Shown here piece after piece: positions 25,381 to 33,732 of a DNA stretch of 64,000 nucleotides. Every line of letters begins with the position of its first letter. Position 1 is the stretch's first letter. The DNA comes from CAISIP01 sp031396205 (GTDB lineage Bacteria > Pseudomonadota > Gammaproteobacteria > Burkholderiales > Burkholderiaceae_C). Both the position numbers and the translations under genes were made by a program. The stretch is from the NCBI GenBank assembly GCA_031396205.1, contig JANNKH010000041.1, positions 47,297 through 111,296 on the forward strand. Direction: 5' to 3'. A model generated the notes under the pieces. It ran no database searches. It saw only the letters and a program-made list of their open reading frames with translations, and was not told the DNA's origin.

Positions 25381-26555
25381 TTGGTTGCGATCGCGCCGCG
25401 CATGACGGGTCTGGCCGCCATGACCCGCACCAGCGGATCGAGCTCGGCCGGTACCTCGGGCTCTGGCGGGTCGCCCGGCATCGGCGCGTCGCCACGCAAA
25501 GCAGCCTTGAGCCGGTACACATAGGCCAGAACCTGCGCGACCGCGGTGTAGAGTGCCGAAGGGATGTCTTCGCCGATCTCCGCGTTCGCATACAGGGCCC
25601 GGGCCAGCATCGGCGACTGCAGCACCGGAATGCTGTGCGAACGGGCCAGGTCGCGGATGCGCATGGCCAGCAGATCGGCGCCCTTGGAGATCACCTGCGG
25701 CGCGTGCATGGTGTTTTCGTCGTAGCGGATCGCAACCGCGAAATGGGTCGGGTTCATGACCACGAAGTCGGCCTTGGGCACAGCGGAGACGCTACCGCTT
25801 TGCGACAGCTCGCGCTGGCGCTGGCGCCTTCGGCCCTTGACGTGCGGGTTGCCGTCGGACTCCTTGTGTTCCTGTTTGAACTCCTGGTGCGACATCTTGA
25901 GCCGCGACTTGTGCAGGAACTTCTGCAGCGGCACATCGATCGCGGCCACCACCAGCATCAACAGCAACATCATGCCCATGCCGGTGGTCAGCCAGTCGCC
26001 CATATACTGCAATGCTGCACGCGACGGTTGCATCACCAGCGCGGCTACCTGCTGGATGGTGGAGGCCAGGTAGAGTGTGCCGATGGTCGCCAGCACGAGC
26101 ACGATCACCAGCATCTTGCCGACCTCGGCTAGCTTGTCCTTGGTGAACATGCGGCCCAGGCCCGAGAGCGGATTGATGCGGCTGAAGTCAGGCGCGATCG
26201 GCTTGATGGAGTTGACCCAGCCGCCGACCGCGATGTTGCTCAGCGCGACTGCGATCATCACGATGACCGCGAACACGGTGCATCCGATCAGGCTTGAGAC
26301 CGACATGTCCTGCAACCGGTCCATCATGTTCTGGGGCTCGCGTACGGCTGCCGCGTCAAACGAGAGCTGGCGCACCATGTGCAACTTGAGCCGGTCCAGC
26401 ATCAGCGGCGCCAATGCCAGCAACGCGACCGCACCGACGCCCAGCACGGCGAGGTGATTCAAGTATTGGGAGCGGGTGACCTGGCCATCGTCGATCGCCT
26501 TGCGCAGCTTGCGCTCAGTGGCCGGCAGGTTGCGATCCTGGCTGTTCGATTCCAT
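25377..26555 (-). CDS. flhB: flagellar export switch protein FlhB
   Basis: The 392-residue protein has four membrane helices in the N-terminal ~210 residues and a cytoplasmic domain containing the self-cleavage motif NPTH (residues ~267-270, in DFVVMNPTHFAVAIRYD). Cleavage there switches export from hook to filament substrates, working with FliK. The basic linker (SRLKMSHQEFKQEHKESDGN) is typical. The Pro-rich C-terminal tail is longer than in E. coli, as in other Burkholderiales. Confidence 0.98.
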   Translation of the reverse strand: MESNSQDRNLPATERKLRKAIDDGQVTRSQYLNHLAVLGVGAVALLALAPLMLDRLKLHMVRQLSFDAAAVREPQNMMDRLQDMSVSSLIGCTVFAVIVMIAVALSNIAVGGWVNSIKPIAPDFSRINPLSGLGRMFTKDKLAEVGKMLVIVLVLATIGTLYLASTIQQVAALVMQPSRAALQYMGDWLTTGMGMMLLLMLVVAAIDVPLQKFLHKSRLKMSHQEFKQEHKESDGNPHVKGRRRQRQRELSQSGSVSAVPKADFVVMNPTHFAVAIRYDENTMHAPQVISKGADLLAMRIRDLARSHSIPVLQSPMLARALYANAEIGEDIPSALYTAVAQVLAYVYRLKAALRGDAPMPGDPPEPEVPAELDPLVRVMAARPVMRGAIATK

Positions 26556-26721
26556 GGTGGGTGGGAAGTGGTGTTCCCTCCATTGTCATCAGCACCAGCG
26601 CAATCTAAAGCCCGAAAAGGTGGCGGATGACCGGTCACTTCACGGTCGGTCGTGCCGGCCCGCTTGCTGACCGACGGCAGGTGCGTGACGGCAGCTTTGC
26701 CGGCCCGCACACCAGTGTCGG

Positions 26722-27117
26722 TCAGCCAGGCTGCAGGCCCATTTTCTTCAGGATGAAGATGACCTTGTCCTCGAGGATGGCCTTGGTAAACGGCTTGACG
26801 ACGTATCCGGCGGCGCCCAGTTGTGCCGCCAGCAGGATGTCCTCCTTGCGTGCCTCGGCAGTCACCATCAGCACCGGTATGTGCTTGAGGTTCGGATCCT
26901 TCTTGACCTCGGCCAGCATCTGCAGACCGTTGACGTTGGGCATGTTGATGTCGCACACGACGAAATCGAACTTGCCGTTGCGCAGCTTGGTCAGCGCTGC
27001 GTTGCCGTCCTCGGCCTCTTCCAGTTCGGTGAAGCCGCTGTCCTTGAGCAGGTTGCACACAATGCGCCGCATGGTCGAGAAATCGTCGACCACCAGGAAA
27101 CGCAGTTCAGAAGCCAT
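26722..27117 (-). CDS. cheY: chemotaxis response regulator CheY
   Basis: The 131-residue single-domain receiver binds FliM when phosphorylated and reverses motor rotation. The acidic pocket (D11, D12), phospho-acceptor D56 in CDINMPNVNG, the threonine in VLMVTAEA and the lysine in YVVKPFTK are all present. It is close to E. coli CheY in length and sequence. It lies between motB and flhB, away from any other che gene. A sigma-28-like -10 lies about 33 bases before the start codon. Confidence 0.97.
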   Translation of the reverse strand: MASELRFLVVDDFSTMRRIVCNLLKDSGFTELEEAEDGNAALTKLRNGKFDFVVCDINMPNVNGLQMLAEVKKDPNLKHIPVLMVTAEARKEDILLAAQLGAAGYVVKPFTKAILEDKVIFILKKMGLQPG

Positions 27118-27149
27118 GGTGCGGATTATTGGGTTTCACGAACCGGATT

Positions 27150-27176
27150 ATCGGCATAACGGTCGGCCAACCCCCG
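27150..27176 (-). promoter_or_regulatory. possible sigma-28 promoter for cheY
   Basis: On the minus strand a perfect GCCGATAA (27157-27150) lies 33 bases upstream of the cheY ATG. The expected -35 position, 11 bases upstream, reads GGGGTTGG, a poor match to TAAAGTTT. The exact -10 and its position support a late promoter; the weak -35 keeps confidence modest. Confidence 0.4.
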
Positions 27177-27177
27177 G

Positions 27178-28116
27178 TCAACCACCCGGGGCGGAGGCGC
27201 TGGTCTGGCGCAACGGCGCGGCATCGAGGTCGACCGTTGTGCGGTTGCCGCCCAGAAGGCGTTGCTCCGCGTCCTTGGTCATCACCAGAATGCTGATACG
27301 CCGGTTGACCGGTGCGAATGGTTGTTGCGGTTCCAGCAGGTTGCTCGACGCCATGCCGGTGACCCGCGCCAGCTTGTCGTCCGGCATGCCGGCGGACACC
27401 AGTTCGCGCCGCGACGCGTTGGCACGGTCGGACGACAGTTCCCAGTTGCTATAGCCGCGTTCGCCGCTGCCGTACGGGCTGCGATCGGTGTGGCCATCCA
27501 GGCTGATCTTGTTCTCCACTCCGTTGAGGGCAGAGCCGATCTCGCGCAGGATGTCACGCATGTAGACCTTGACCAGTGCGCTGCCGACGTCGAACATGGG
27601 ACGGCTCTGGTCGTCGACGATCTGGATCTGCAGTCCATCGGGCGTGATTTCGAGCCGGATCTGCGCCTTGTATTCGGTCAGCTTGGGGTTGTTGGAGATC
27701 ACCGAACTGATCTTGTCGCTCAGCGCCGCGAGCTTGCGCGACTCCTGCTTGGCCAACTCGGCCTTCATCGCATCGGCCGCTGCCTTCTTGGCGATCGGAT
27801 CATTCGGGTCGCCGGTGCGGTTCTGGCCGCTGGATTTGGTCAGGTCCGCGCCGCCGCCTTGAATCACGCTGTTGCTGGCGCCAGCACCGCTGCCACCCAT
27901 CATCGCGACCTTCAATGGCGAGGCGAAATAATCGGACAACCCTTTCTTGTCACCTTCCGACGTGGAGCCCAGCAGCCACATCAGCAGGAAGAAGGCCATC
28001 ATCGCGGTCACGAAGTCGGCATAGGCGATCTTCCAAGCGCCGCCATGCACCGCGTGCCCGCCCTTCTTGATGCGCTTGACGATGATGGGCTGGAGCTTTT
28101 TAGCGTCGGTGGCCAT
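27178..28116 (-). CDS. motB: flagellar stator protein MotB
   Basis: The 312-residue stator protein anchors MotA to peptidoglycan. A short basic N-terminus precedes one membrane helix containing the proton-binding aspartate (D34 in WKIAYADFVTAMMAFF), typical of H+-driven stators. The C-terminal OmpA-like domain (~185-285) has SLDGHTDRSPYGSGERGYSN and SSDRANASRRELV for peptidoglycan binding. It lies downstream of motA, from which it is separated by a 74-bp GC-rich repeat directly next to the start codon. Confidence 0.97.
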   Translation of the reverse strand: MATDAKKLQPIIVKRIKKGGHAVHGGAWKIAYADFVTAMMAFFLLMWLLGSTSEGDKKGLSDYFASPLKVAMMGGSGAGASNSVIQGGGADLTKSSGQNRTGDPNDPIAKKAAADAMKAELAKQESRKLAALSDKISSVISNNPKLTEYKAQIRLEITPDGLQIQIVDDQSRPMFDVGSALVKVYMRDILREIGSALNGVENKISLDGHTDRSPYGSGERGYSNWELSSDRANASRRELVSAGMPDDKLARVTGMASSNLLEPQQPFAPVNRRISILVMTKDAEQRLLGGNRTTVDLDAAPLRQTSASAPGG

Positions 28117-28118
28117 GT

Positions 28119-28192
28119 CAGTCCCGCCCGGCCGTTCCGAAGGGACTGACGGCCCCCTTGGGGGGCAGCGAACGCAGTGAGCGTGGGGGTAG
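28119..28192. repeat. 74-bp GC-rich intergenic repeat between motA and motB
   Basis: This is a third copy of the element at 12733 and 12811, with the same CCCCCTTGGGGGG core and TTTCAT flank. As in the flgJ case it starts two bases from the downstream gene's start codon (CCATGTCA context on the plus strand). It would be transcribed between motA and motB. Confidence 0.88.
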
Positions 28193-28228
28193 TTTCATTT
28201 CAGTATCAGTGCGGCAATGCCCTTGCGC

Positions 28229-29089
28229 CTACTTCTTGCCGCGCACGTGGGCTTCGAGTTCGACGAAACTGGGGCGTTCGGTCGAAAACAGTACCTTGCG
28301 CCCGAACTCGATCGCCGTCGACGGGTTGTAGCCCTGCATGCTGGCCAGCAGTGTGGTCTTGATGCATTGCAGTTCCTTGGCGGCGTCTTCCGACTTTTGC
28401 TCCAGCAGGCCGCCCAGGGGCTCGACCACGCCGTAGGCCAGCAAGATGCCCAGGAAAGTTCCCACCAGCGCCGAGGCGATCATGCCGCCCAGCACGGCCG
28501 GAGGCTGGCCGACCGAGCCCATGGTGTTGACCACACCCAGCACCGCAGCCACGATCCCGAATGCCGGCAACGCACCGGCCAGTCGTGCAATGGCCGCGAT
28601 CGGAGCATGGGCCTCCTGATGGTGGGTGTCGATCTCGCTGTCCATCAGGGACTCGATCTCGTGCGCGTTCAGGTTGCCCGAGACCATCATGCGCAGATAG
28701 TCGGTCATGAACTCGACCACATGGTGGTCACTGCCGACTGTCGGGTATTTGTTGAAGATCTCCGATTCGTGCGGCGTCTCCACATCCTTCTCGATCGCCA
28801 TCAGCCCTTCCTTGCGCGCCTTCTGCAATATGTCATAGAGCAGCGCCATCAGCTCCATATAGCGCGCCTTGGTGTACTTAGAGCCTTTCAGCGCCTGCGG
28901 GATCAAGGCGATCGTGGCCTTGAGCACCTTGGGCTGGTTGTTGACCACGAACGCGCCCATTGCCGCGCCCAGGATCGTGACCAACTCGAACGGCAGCGCG
29001 GTCAGGATGACGCCGATATTGCCGCCGTGGAAGATATAGACGCCAAAGATGCACCCCATGGCGACGACATAGCCGATGATTACTAGCAT
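28229..29089 (-). CDS. motA: flagellar stator protein MotA
   Basis: The 286-residue inner-membrane protein forms the proton channel with MotB. Four membrane helices are visible: two at the N-terminus (MLVIIGYVVAMGCIFGVYIF) and two around residues 170-220, with GALPAFGIVAAVLGVVNTMG including the channel proline. The cytoplasmic loop KARYMELMALLYDILQKARK carries the charged residues that contact FliG. The ATG at 29089 gives the standard N-terminus; a longer reading to 29350 runs into flhC. The gene follows a terminator behind flhC. Confidence 0.97.
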   Translation of the reverse strand: MLVIIGYVVAMGCIFGVYIFHGGNIGVILTALPFELVTILGAAMGAFVVNNQPKVLKATIALIPQALKGSKYTKARYMELMALLYDILQKARKEGLMAIEKDVETPHESEIFNKYPTVGSDHHVVEFMTDYLRMMVSGNLNAHEIESLMDSEIDTHHQEAHAPIAAIARLAGALPAFGIVAAVLGVVNTMGSVGQPPAVLGGMIASALVGTFLGILLAYGVVEPLGGLLEQKSEDAAKELQCIKTTLLASMQGYNPSTAIEFGRKVLFSTERPSFVELEAHVRGKK

Positions 29090-29187
29090 GTGTTCGGAGC
29101 AGGTACGAGGGGCATCACCGACGGGTCGCCATCGGCACGGTGTTGTATGGATGCATTCTATGAAACTGGGAACGGCCAATGAGATGA

Positions 29188-29210
29188 AAAGGGCCCGTAT
29201 TGGGCCCTTT
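29188..29210 (-). terminator. intrinsic terminator downstream of flhDC
   Basis: A perfect 9-bp stem (AAAGGGCCC/GGGCCCTTT) with a 5-base loop lies 49 bases after the flhC stop. On the minus strand the stem runs into TTTT. It would end the flhDC transcript before motA, implying that motAB has its own promoter in the ~100 bp between the hairpin and motA; I could not find a good match there. Confidence 0.75.
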
Positions 29211-29258
29211 ACCGTTGGTTTCGCTGCGCAGGTGCTGTCTGACGACAGCGCGGTCCGG

Positions 29259-29795
29259 TCAATGCAGCAAGATACCGCCAGCCGCCGTGCTCTTGCCGGC
29301 GCGTGCCGGTGGATCGCACAAGCCGCACACGAAATGGCGGGCGTTTTCATAGGGCTCGGTCACGAAATAGCCGTGGCAACGTGAGCATCGGGTCATGGTC
29401 AGCATCTGGTTGTTGACGAACTTGACCAGGCGCCAGGCGCGAGTGATCGACAGCAGCGGCTCCACATCGCAACAGGCAATCTGCTCGGAATACAGTTTGT
29501 AGGCCTTCATCACCGCGTCGATGTCATCCAGGGCACTGACCTTGCACAGGTATTCATAGGTATTGAGGAACAGCGAGGCATGGATATTGGGCTGCCAGGT
29601 CAGAAACCAGTCGGTTGAAAACGGCAACTGTCCCTTGGACGGTGAACGCCCGGCGACTTCCTTGTACAGGCGCAGCAGGCGCTCATAGGACAGGCTCGTC
29701 TCGCTCTCGAGCACCTGCAGGCGCGCGCCCAGATGGATCAGTGCCACTGCGCGGCTGATCTCGCGCGATTCGTTCAGTACGCTTTTGGTTGCCAT
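29259..29795 (-). CDS. flhC: flagellar master regulator subunit FlhC
   Basis: The 178-residue subunit forms the FlhD4C2 activator of class II flagellar operons and is the main DNA-contacting part. The C-terminal zinc site is visible as CSRCHGYFV followed by HFVCGLCDPP (two CxxC pairs, residues ~136-162). The body (YERLLRLYKEVAGRSPSKGQ, ACCDVEPLLSITRAWRLVKF) matches FlhC. It lies 44 bp downstream of flhD. Confidence 0.97.
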   Translation of the reverse strand: MATKSVLNESREISRAVALIHLGARLQVLESETSLSYERLLRLYKEVAGRSPSKGQLPFSTDWFLTWQPNIHASLFLNTYEYLCKVSALDDIDAVMKAYKLYSEQIACCDVEPLLSITRAWRLVKFVNNQMLTMTRCSRCHGYFVTEPYENARHFVCGLCDPPARAGKSTAAGGILLH

Positions 29796-29839
29796 GGGTT
29801 TTCCTGACTGTAATTGGGGGAGGGTGTGTCAGGGAAGCC

Positions 29840-30166
29840 CTACATGGTCTCGGCGAAGCGGCCGGCCATCAGGATGCTGGCATGCAGACGGCTGGTTGCG
29901 TCATTGTTCACCTTGCTGGTGGTGTGGTTGGTCAGCAGGTTCCAGACGATGTCGTCGTCGACCCGGAAGCGGCACAGCAACATGTTGCCTGAGGCGATCT
30001 TGAGGATCTGTGCCGGCGAGAGGTTGGAGATCAGGTCGGCGGACTCCTCGGACATGCCCAGCCGGAACAGGGCCTCGGCGCGGTCTGAGCGGATCAGGTT
30101 CTGCGCCAGCATCAGGTAAGTGAGGTTGGCCTCGCGAATTTCGGAAAGTATCTGTTCATTGGTCAT
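29840..30166 (-). CDS. flhD: flagellar master regulator subunit FlhD
   Basis: This 108-residue partner of FlhC shows the conserved core SEIREANLTYLMLAQNLIRS and GMSEESADLISNLSPAQILK. The length is close to the E. coli protein. The ATG at 30166 is preceded by AGGAG with good spacing; longer readings run into the regulatory region. It is the first gene of the flhDC operon, so signals for motility control would act on the upstream 336 bp. Confidence 0.95.
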   Translation of the reverse strand: MTNEQILSEIREANLTYLMLAQNLIRSDRAEALFRLGMSEESADLISNLSPAQILKIASGNMLLCRFRVDDDIVWNLLTNHTTSKVNNDATSRLHASILMAGRFAETM

Positions 30167-30502
30167 GGAGGACTCCTGTGTGGGTCGACGCCATCGTGCA
30201 GCGCATGGGGTGATTCTGAGGCGCACGGCAGAAACTTGAATCGGTGAACGGATGTGTGTCGTGTCAGGTTTTGATGAAGGGGCTGTAGGGCTAAGTCGGT
30301 ATCCGTCGCGCCCGTTGGAGGGAATAAGTTGGAAATTCGCAGCCTTATCCGGCGATTGCCAGGCCGCGGTCAGCATAAGCTTGAGGCTCCACGGGGCGGA
30401 GCAGACAGCACGTCCGACCACATCCTGCGCAGCGCGATGGGTCCCGTTTCATGGTCAGCGACTGCCGTGGTGAGAGTCGTTGGCGCTTATTCCTGTAGGC
30501 CC
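30167..30502. promoter_or_regulatory. flhDC upstream region shared with the glycosylation island
   Basis: This 336-bp stretch separates flhD (leftward) from the TPR-glycosyltransferase (rightward) and must hold the flhDC promoter and the island's promoter. I see no clear sigma-28 match, no strong palindrome and no convincing additional gene. An in-frame extension of the downstream gene (from 30329) has non-protein-like composition. Confidence 0.5.
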
Positions 30503-32965
30503 ATGCACGACATCGAAGCCCTGACTGAAGGACACTACGCGCAAACGGTCGCTGACCGGGTTCCTTGCGTTGTGCAAGTGCCCGCGCCCGTGCCCGGCGA
30601 AAACGGCGCTGGTGCGGAGTCGATGCGAATGATGATTGCGCGCGCCGTGCAGCAGGCGATGGAACTGGCGCTTAGCTGCCATCGCACCGATCAGTTGCCG
30701 CAGGCAGAAGACGCCTACCGGGCGATTCTGGAACTGGTGCCCGACCATACGGATGCGAACCACAACCTGGCCGTCATTGCGCTGCAGACGGGCCATGCGG
30801 CGACCAGCGTCGTGCTGTTTCGCAGGGCACTGGCAGGCCAGCCTGGCAATCAGACTTACTGGCTCAGCTTGTTCGATGCGCTATTGCAGTCAGGTGACGT
30901 CGCCGGTGCCACGGACGAACTCGAGCGCAGGCGAATCGTCGGCATGACCGACGCCACCGTCCCGGAGCTTGTTGAGCGGATCGTGGCGCGCCGTCGCGCA
31001 GCGGGAGCCCATCCTGCTTCGGGCAGCGCGGGCAGGTATCCGCAGCCGGGTGCTGGCCAAATCGATGCCATCAATCGCTTGTTTCAGGCCGAGCGCTTGA
31101 CGCAGGTCGCCACGCGCGCCTTGGCGCTGACGCGCCGTTTCCCGCTGGACGCTTTTGGCTGGAAAGCCCTGGGCGCTGCGCTGATCAACCTGGGCTGCAG
31201 TGACCAGGCACTCGAGCCGCTGCGGCGTGCAGTGCAACTTGCGCCGCAGGACGCCAGTGCACTGAGCAACCTGGGTTTTGCTTTGCAGCTGCAGGGGCAC
31301 CCGGTGGAAGCGGAGGTCAGCCTGCGATTGGCATTGCAATACCAGCCGGACTTTGCTGCGGCGCATGTCAACCTCGGCGCGGCTCTGATTCGGGTGAGCC
31401 GCTTTGACGATGCGGCCGTGTGTCTGCGCCGGGCCCTGGAGATCGAGCCCGGCTATGCGCCCGCGTACAACCACCTGGCGCAGGCCTACGAAGAGACGGG
31501 ACGCCTGGTGGAAGCCCTGTCCGGCTATCGAAAGACATTGGCGCTATCCGGCGCGCACGAACGACCTGGCGCCGCGCCCCACCATCGGCAGACCCTTGCG
31601 TATGCACACCAGGGTGTCAGCAGTACATCGGCCAAGCTGGCGGACTTCGACCAGGTGCTGGAGCAGGCCGACAAGGCGCATGCCTTGTGTCCCGACGACA
31701 GGACCCTGTGGGAGATGCGCCTGTATTACCTGTCCTACCATCCGGACATGGCGGTGGCGGACATCTTCGCGCAGTTCGTACGCTGGGGTGACCGGTACCC
31801 GATACCTGCCAATGACTTTTCCGCGCATGACCGCACACCCGGGCGTCGCATCAAGGTCGGATTCGTTTCGCCGGACTTTCGTCGCCATACCTCGCGCTTC
31901 TATTTCCTGCCATTGTTCTCGAACCACGACCGGTCGGTGATTGAATTGCATGCCTATTCGAACGTCAAATTCGAGGACGCGTTCACGGCACGCTTTCGCG
32001 ACTGCTTCGAGCACTGGCACGATATCCGCGGTCTGGACGACGCAGCGGCCGCTGCGATGATCCGCGCCGATGGCATCGACATCCTGGTGGACGGCTGCAA
32101 CCACATGCGTGATGAGCGACTGGGGGTTTTCGCACGCAAGCCGGCACCGATACAGGTCACCTGGCTCGGCGCGGCCTGGACCACCGGCCTGCCGATGGTG
32201 GACTATGTGCTGTTCGACCGTTATCTGGCGCCACCGGAAACGCTGGCGCGTGAGCAGATTGTCCGTTTGCCTGGGTGCTTTGTTCCGTTCCAGTCGCTGT
32301 CGCAGACACCTGATCCACAACCCCCGCCGTGCCTGCGCAATGGCTATGTGACGTTTGCGTATTCGGGCCGCAGCGAACGGCTGAACCACCGCACGTTCCG
32401 TGTCTGGGGCGAGATCCTGCGGCGGCTGCCGACGGCCCGCCTGGTGCTGGACTACCGCCATTTCGGGCTGGCCGGCAATCGCGAACATTTCGTGGCGCTG
32501 ATGGCCAGGCACGGCCTGGACATCAGTCGGGTCTCGCTGCGCAACAGCGCCAACATATTCGAGGGCCTGCACGACTTCGACATTCTGCTGGACTGCTTTC
32601 CGCACAGCGGTGGCACCATGCTGATGGACGCCTTGTGGATGGGTGTCCCGGCACTGACATTGGCCGGCCGGCCACCGCTGGGTCGGATCGGAACCACATT
32701 CTTGTGCAACATCGGGCTACCCGAGTGGGTGGCGCATGACGAGACGCAGTATGTCGAGAAGGCCTGCGCCTTTGCGCTGGACACGCCGGCGCTGACCGCG
32801 CTCCGCGCCGGCATGCGCGCGCGCATGCTGGGCTCGGTGCTGATGGACGGGGCCGGCTTCGCGCGCGGCGTGGAGAGCGCCTACCGGACCATGTGGGCCC
32901 GCTTTTGCGCCGGACAGGACCCGGCTCCGATCGACGTGTTGGCGCAAGAAGGAGCGGGCCGATGA
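30503..32965 (+). CDS. TPR-containing GT41 (O-GlcNAc transferase-like) glycosyltransferase
   Basis: About 820 residues. Tetratricopeptide repeats span roughly residues 55-400 (for example AVQLAPQDASALSNLGFALQ, ALQYQPDFAAAHVNLGAALI, ALEIEPGYAPAYNHLAQAYE). An OGT/SPINDLY-type catalytic half follows (~445-800), with KVGFVSPDFRRH, APIQVTWLGAAWTTGLPMVDY, DILLDCFPHSGGTMLMDALW and TFLCNIGLPEWVA. GT41 enzymes transfer a sugar to Ser/Thr of proteins. Between flhDC and fliC, flagellin is the likely acceptor. The usual SGHT motif reads CNHM, so sugar choice may differ. The ATG at 30503 is a best guess; an internal ATG at 30624 also fits. The stop overlaps the next start (ATGA). Confidence 0.88.
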   Translation: MHDIEALTEGHYAQTVADRVPCVVQVPAPVPGENGAGAESMRMMIARAVQQAMELALSCHRTDQLPQAEDAYRAILELVPDHTDANHNLAVIALQTGHAATSVVLFRRALAGQPGNQTYWLSLFDALLQSGDVAGATDELERRRIVGMTDATVPELVERIVARRRAAGAHPASGSAGRYPQPGAGQIDAINRLFQAERLTQVATRALALTRRFPLDAFGWKALGAALINLGCSDQALEPLRRAVQLAPQDASALSNLGFALQLQGHPVEAEVSLRLALQYQPDFAAAHVNLGAALIRVSRFDDAAVCLRRALEIEPGYAPAYNHLAQAYEETGRLVEALSGYRKTLALSGAHERPGAAPHHRQTLAYAHQGVSSTSAKLADFDQVLEQADKAHALCPDDRTLWEMRLYYLSYHPDMAVADIFAQFVRWGDRYPIPANDFSAHDRTPGRRIKVGFVSPDFRRHTSRFYFLPLFSNHDRSVIELHAYSNVKFEDAFTARFRDCFEHWHDIRGLDDAAAAAMIRADGIDILVDGCNHMRDERLGVFARKPAPIQVTWLGAAWTTGLPMVDYVLFDRYLAPPETLAREQIVRLPGCFVPFQSLSQTPDPQPPPCLRNGYVTFAYSGRSERLNHRTFRVWGEILRRLPTARLVLDYRHFGLAGNREHFVALMARHGLDISRVSLRNSANIFEGLHDFDILLDCFPHSGGTMLMDALWMGVPALTLAGRPPLGRIGTTFLCNIGLPEWVAHDETQYVEKACAFALDTPALTALRAGMRARMLGSVLMDGAGFARGVESAYRTMWARFCAGQDPAPIDVLAQEGAGR

Positions 32966-33732
32966 AGGCCGTGATCCTGGCCGGTGGCCTGGGTACCCGG
33001 ATCTCGGAGGAGACCCATCTGCGGCCCAAGCCGATGGTCGAGATCGGTGGCAAGCCGGTGCTGTGGCACATCATGAAGATGTATTCGTCGCACAACGTGA
33101 ACGAGTTCGTGATCTGCTGCGGCTACAAGGGCTACATCATCAAGGAGTATTTCGCCAACTATTTCCTGCACATGTCGGATGTGACCTTCTGCATGGCCAA
33201 CAACCGCATGGAGGTGCACCACAAACATGCCGAGCCGTGGCGCGTGACGCTGGTCGATACCGGCGACGACACCATGACCGGTGGCCGATTGCGGCGGGTG
33301 CGCGATTACGTGCACGATGAAAGTGCCTTCTGCTTCACCTATGGCGACGGCGTATCCGACGTGGACATATCGGCCACGATCCGGTTCCACCAGGGCCACG
33401 GCAAGCTGGCCACCGTGACCGCGGTGCAGCCACCCGGGCGCTATGGTGCGCTACAGTGCTCCGGCGCCACGGTGAGCGGTTTTTCCGAGAAGCCGCGGGG
33501 TGATGGCGGCATGATCAATGGCGGCTTTTTTGTGCTGTCGCCAAGCTGCCTGGATCGGATCGACGGCGACGCGACCGCCTGGGAGCGCGAGCCGATGGCA
33601 CAGCTGGCGGCCGACGGCCAGTTGATGGCGTTCGAGCACGAGGGCTTCTGGCAGCCCATGGACACTTTGCGCGAGAAGAATCTGCTCGAATCCCTGTGGA
33701 CCAGTGGCCAGGCACCCTGGAAGACATGGTGA
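32962..33732 (+). CDS. rfbF: glucose-1-phosphate cytidylyltransferase
   Basis: The 256-residue nucleotidyltransferase makes CDP-glucose from CTP and glucose-1-phosphate. It has the signature loop LAGGLGTRISEETHLRPKP (residues 6-24), GGKPVLWHIMKMYSSH, CFTYGDGVSDVDI (metal-binding Asp) and the C-terminal EGFWQPMDTLREK, all characteristic of RfbF rather than the dTDP-linked RmlA. The length is normal. The start overlaps the glycosyltransferase stop by 4 bp, and the stop overlaps rfbG by 7 bp. It performs the first committed step of the island's sugar pathway. Confidence 0.95.
   Translation: MKAVILAGGLGTRISEETHLRPKPMVEIGGKPVLWHIMKMYSSHNVNEFVICCGYKGYIIKEYFANYFLHMSDVTFCMANNRMEVHHKHAEPWRVTLVDTGDDTMTGGRLRRVRDYVHDESAFCFTYGDGVSDVDISATIRFHQGHGKLATVTAVQPPGRYGALQCSGATVSGFSEKPRGDGGMINGGFFVLSPSCLDRIDGDATAWEREPMAQLAADGQLMAFEHEGFWQPMDTLREKNLLESLWTSGQAPWKTW

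Noticed and set aside
23914..25524. 536-codon plus-strand frame opposite flhA
   Set aside because: His/Gln/Arg-rich shadow of FlhA, which is strongly conserved.
30329..30502. N-terminal extension of the TPR glycosyltransferase
   Set aside because: The extra 58 residues have shadow-like composition and lack a ribosome-binding site; the start at 30503 is preferred.
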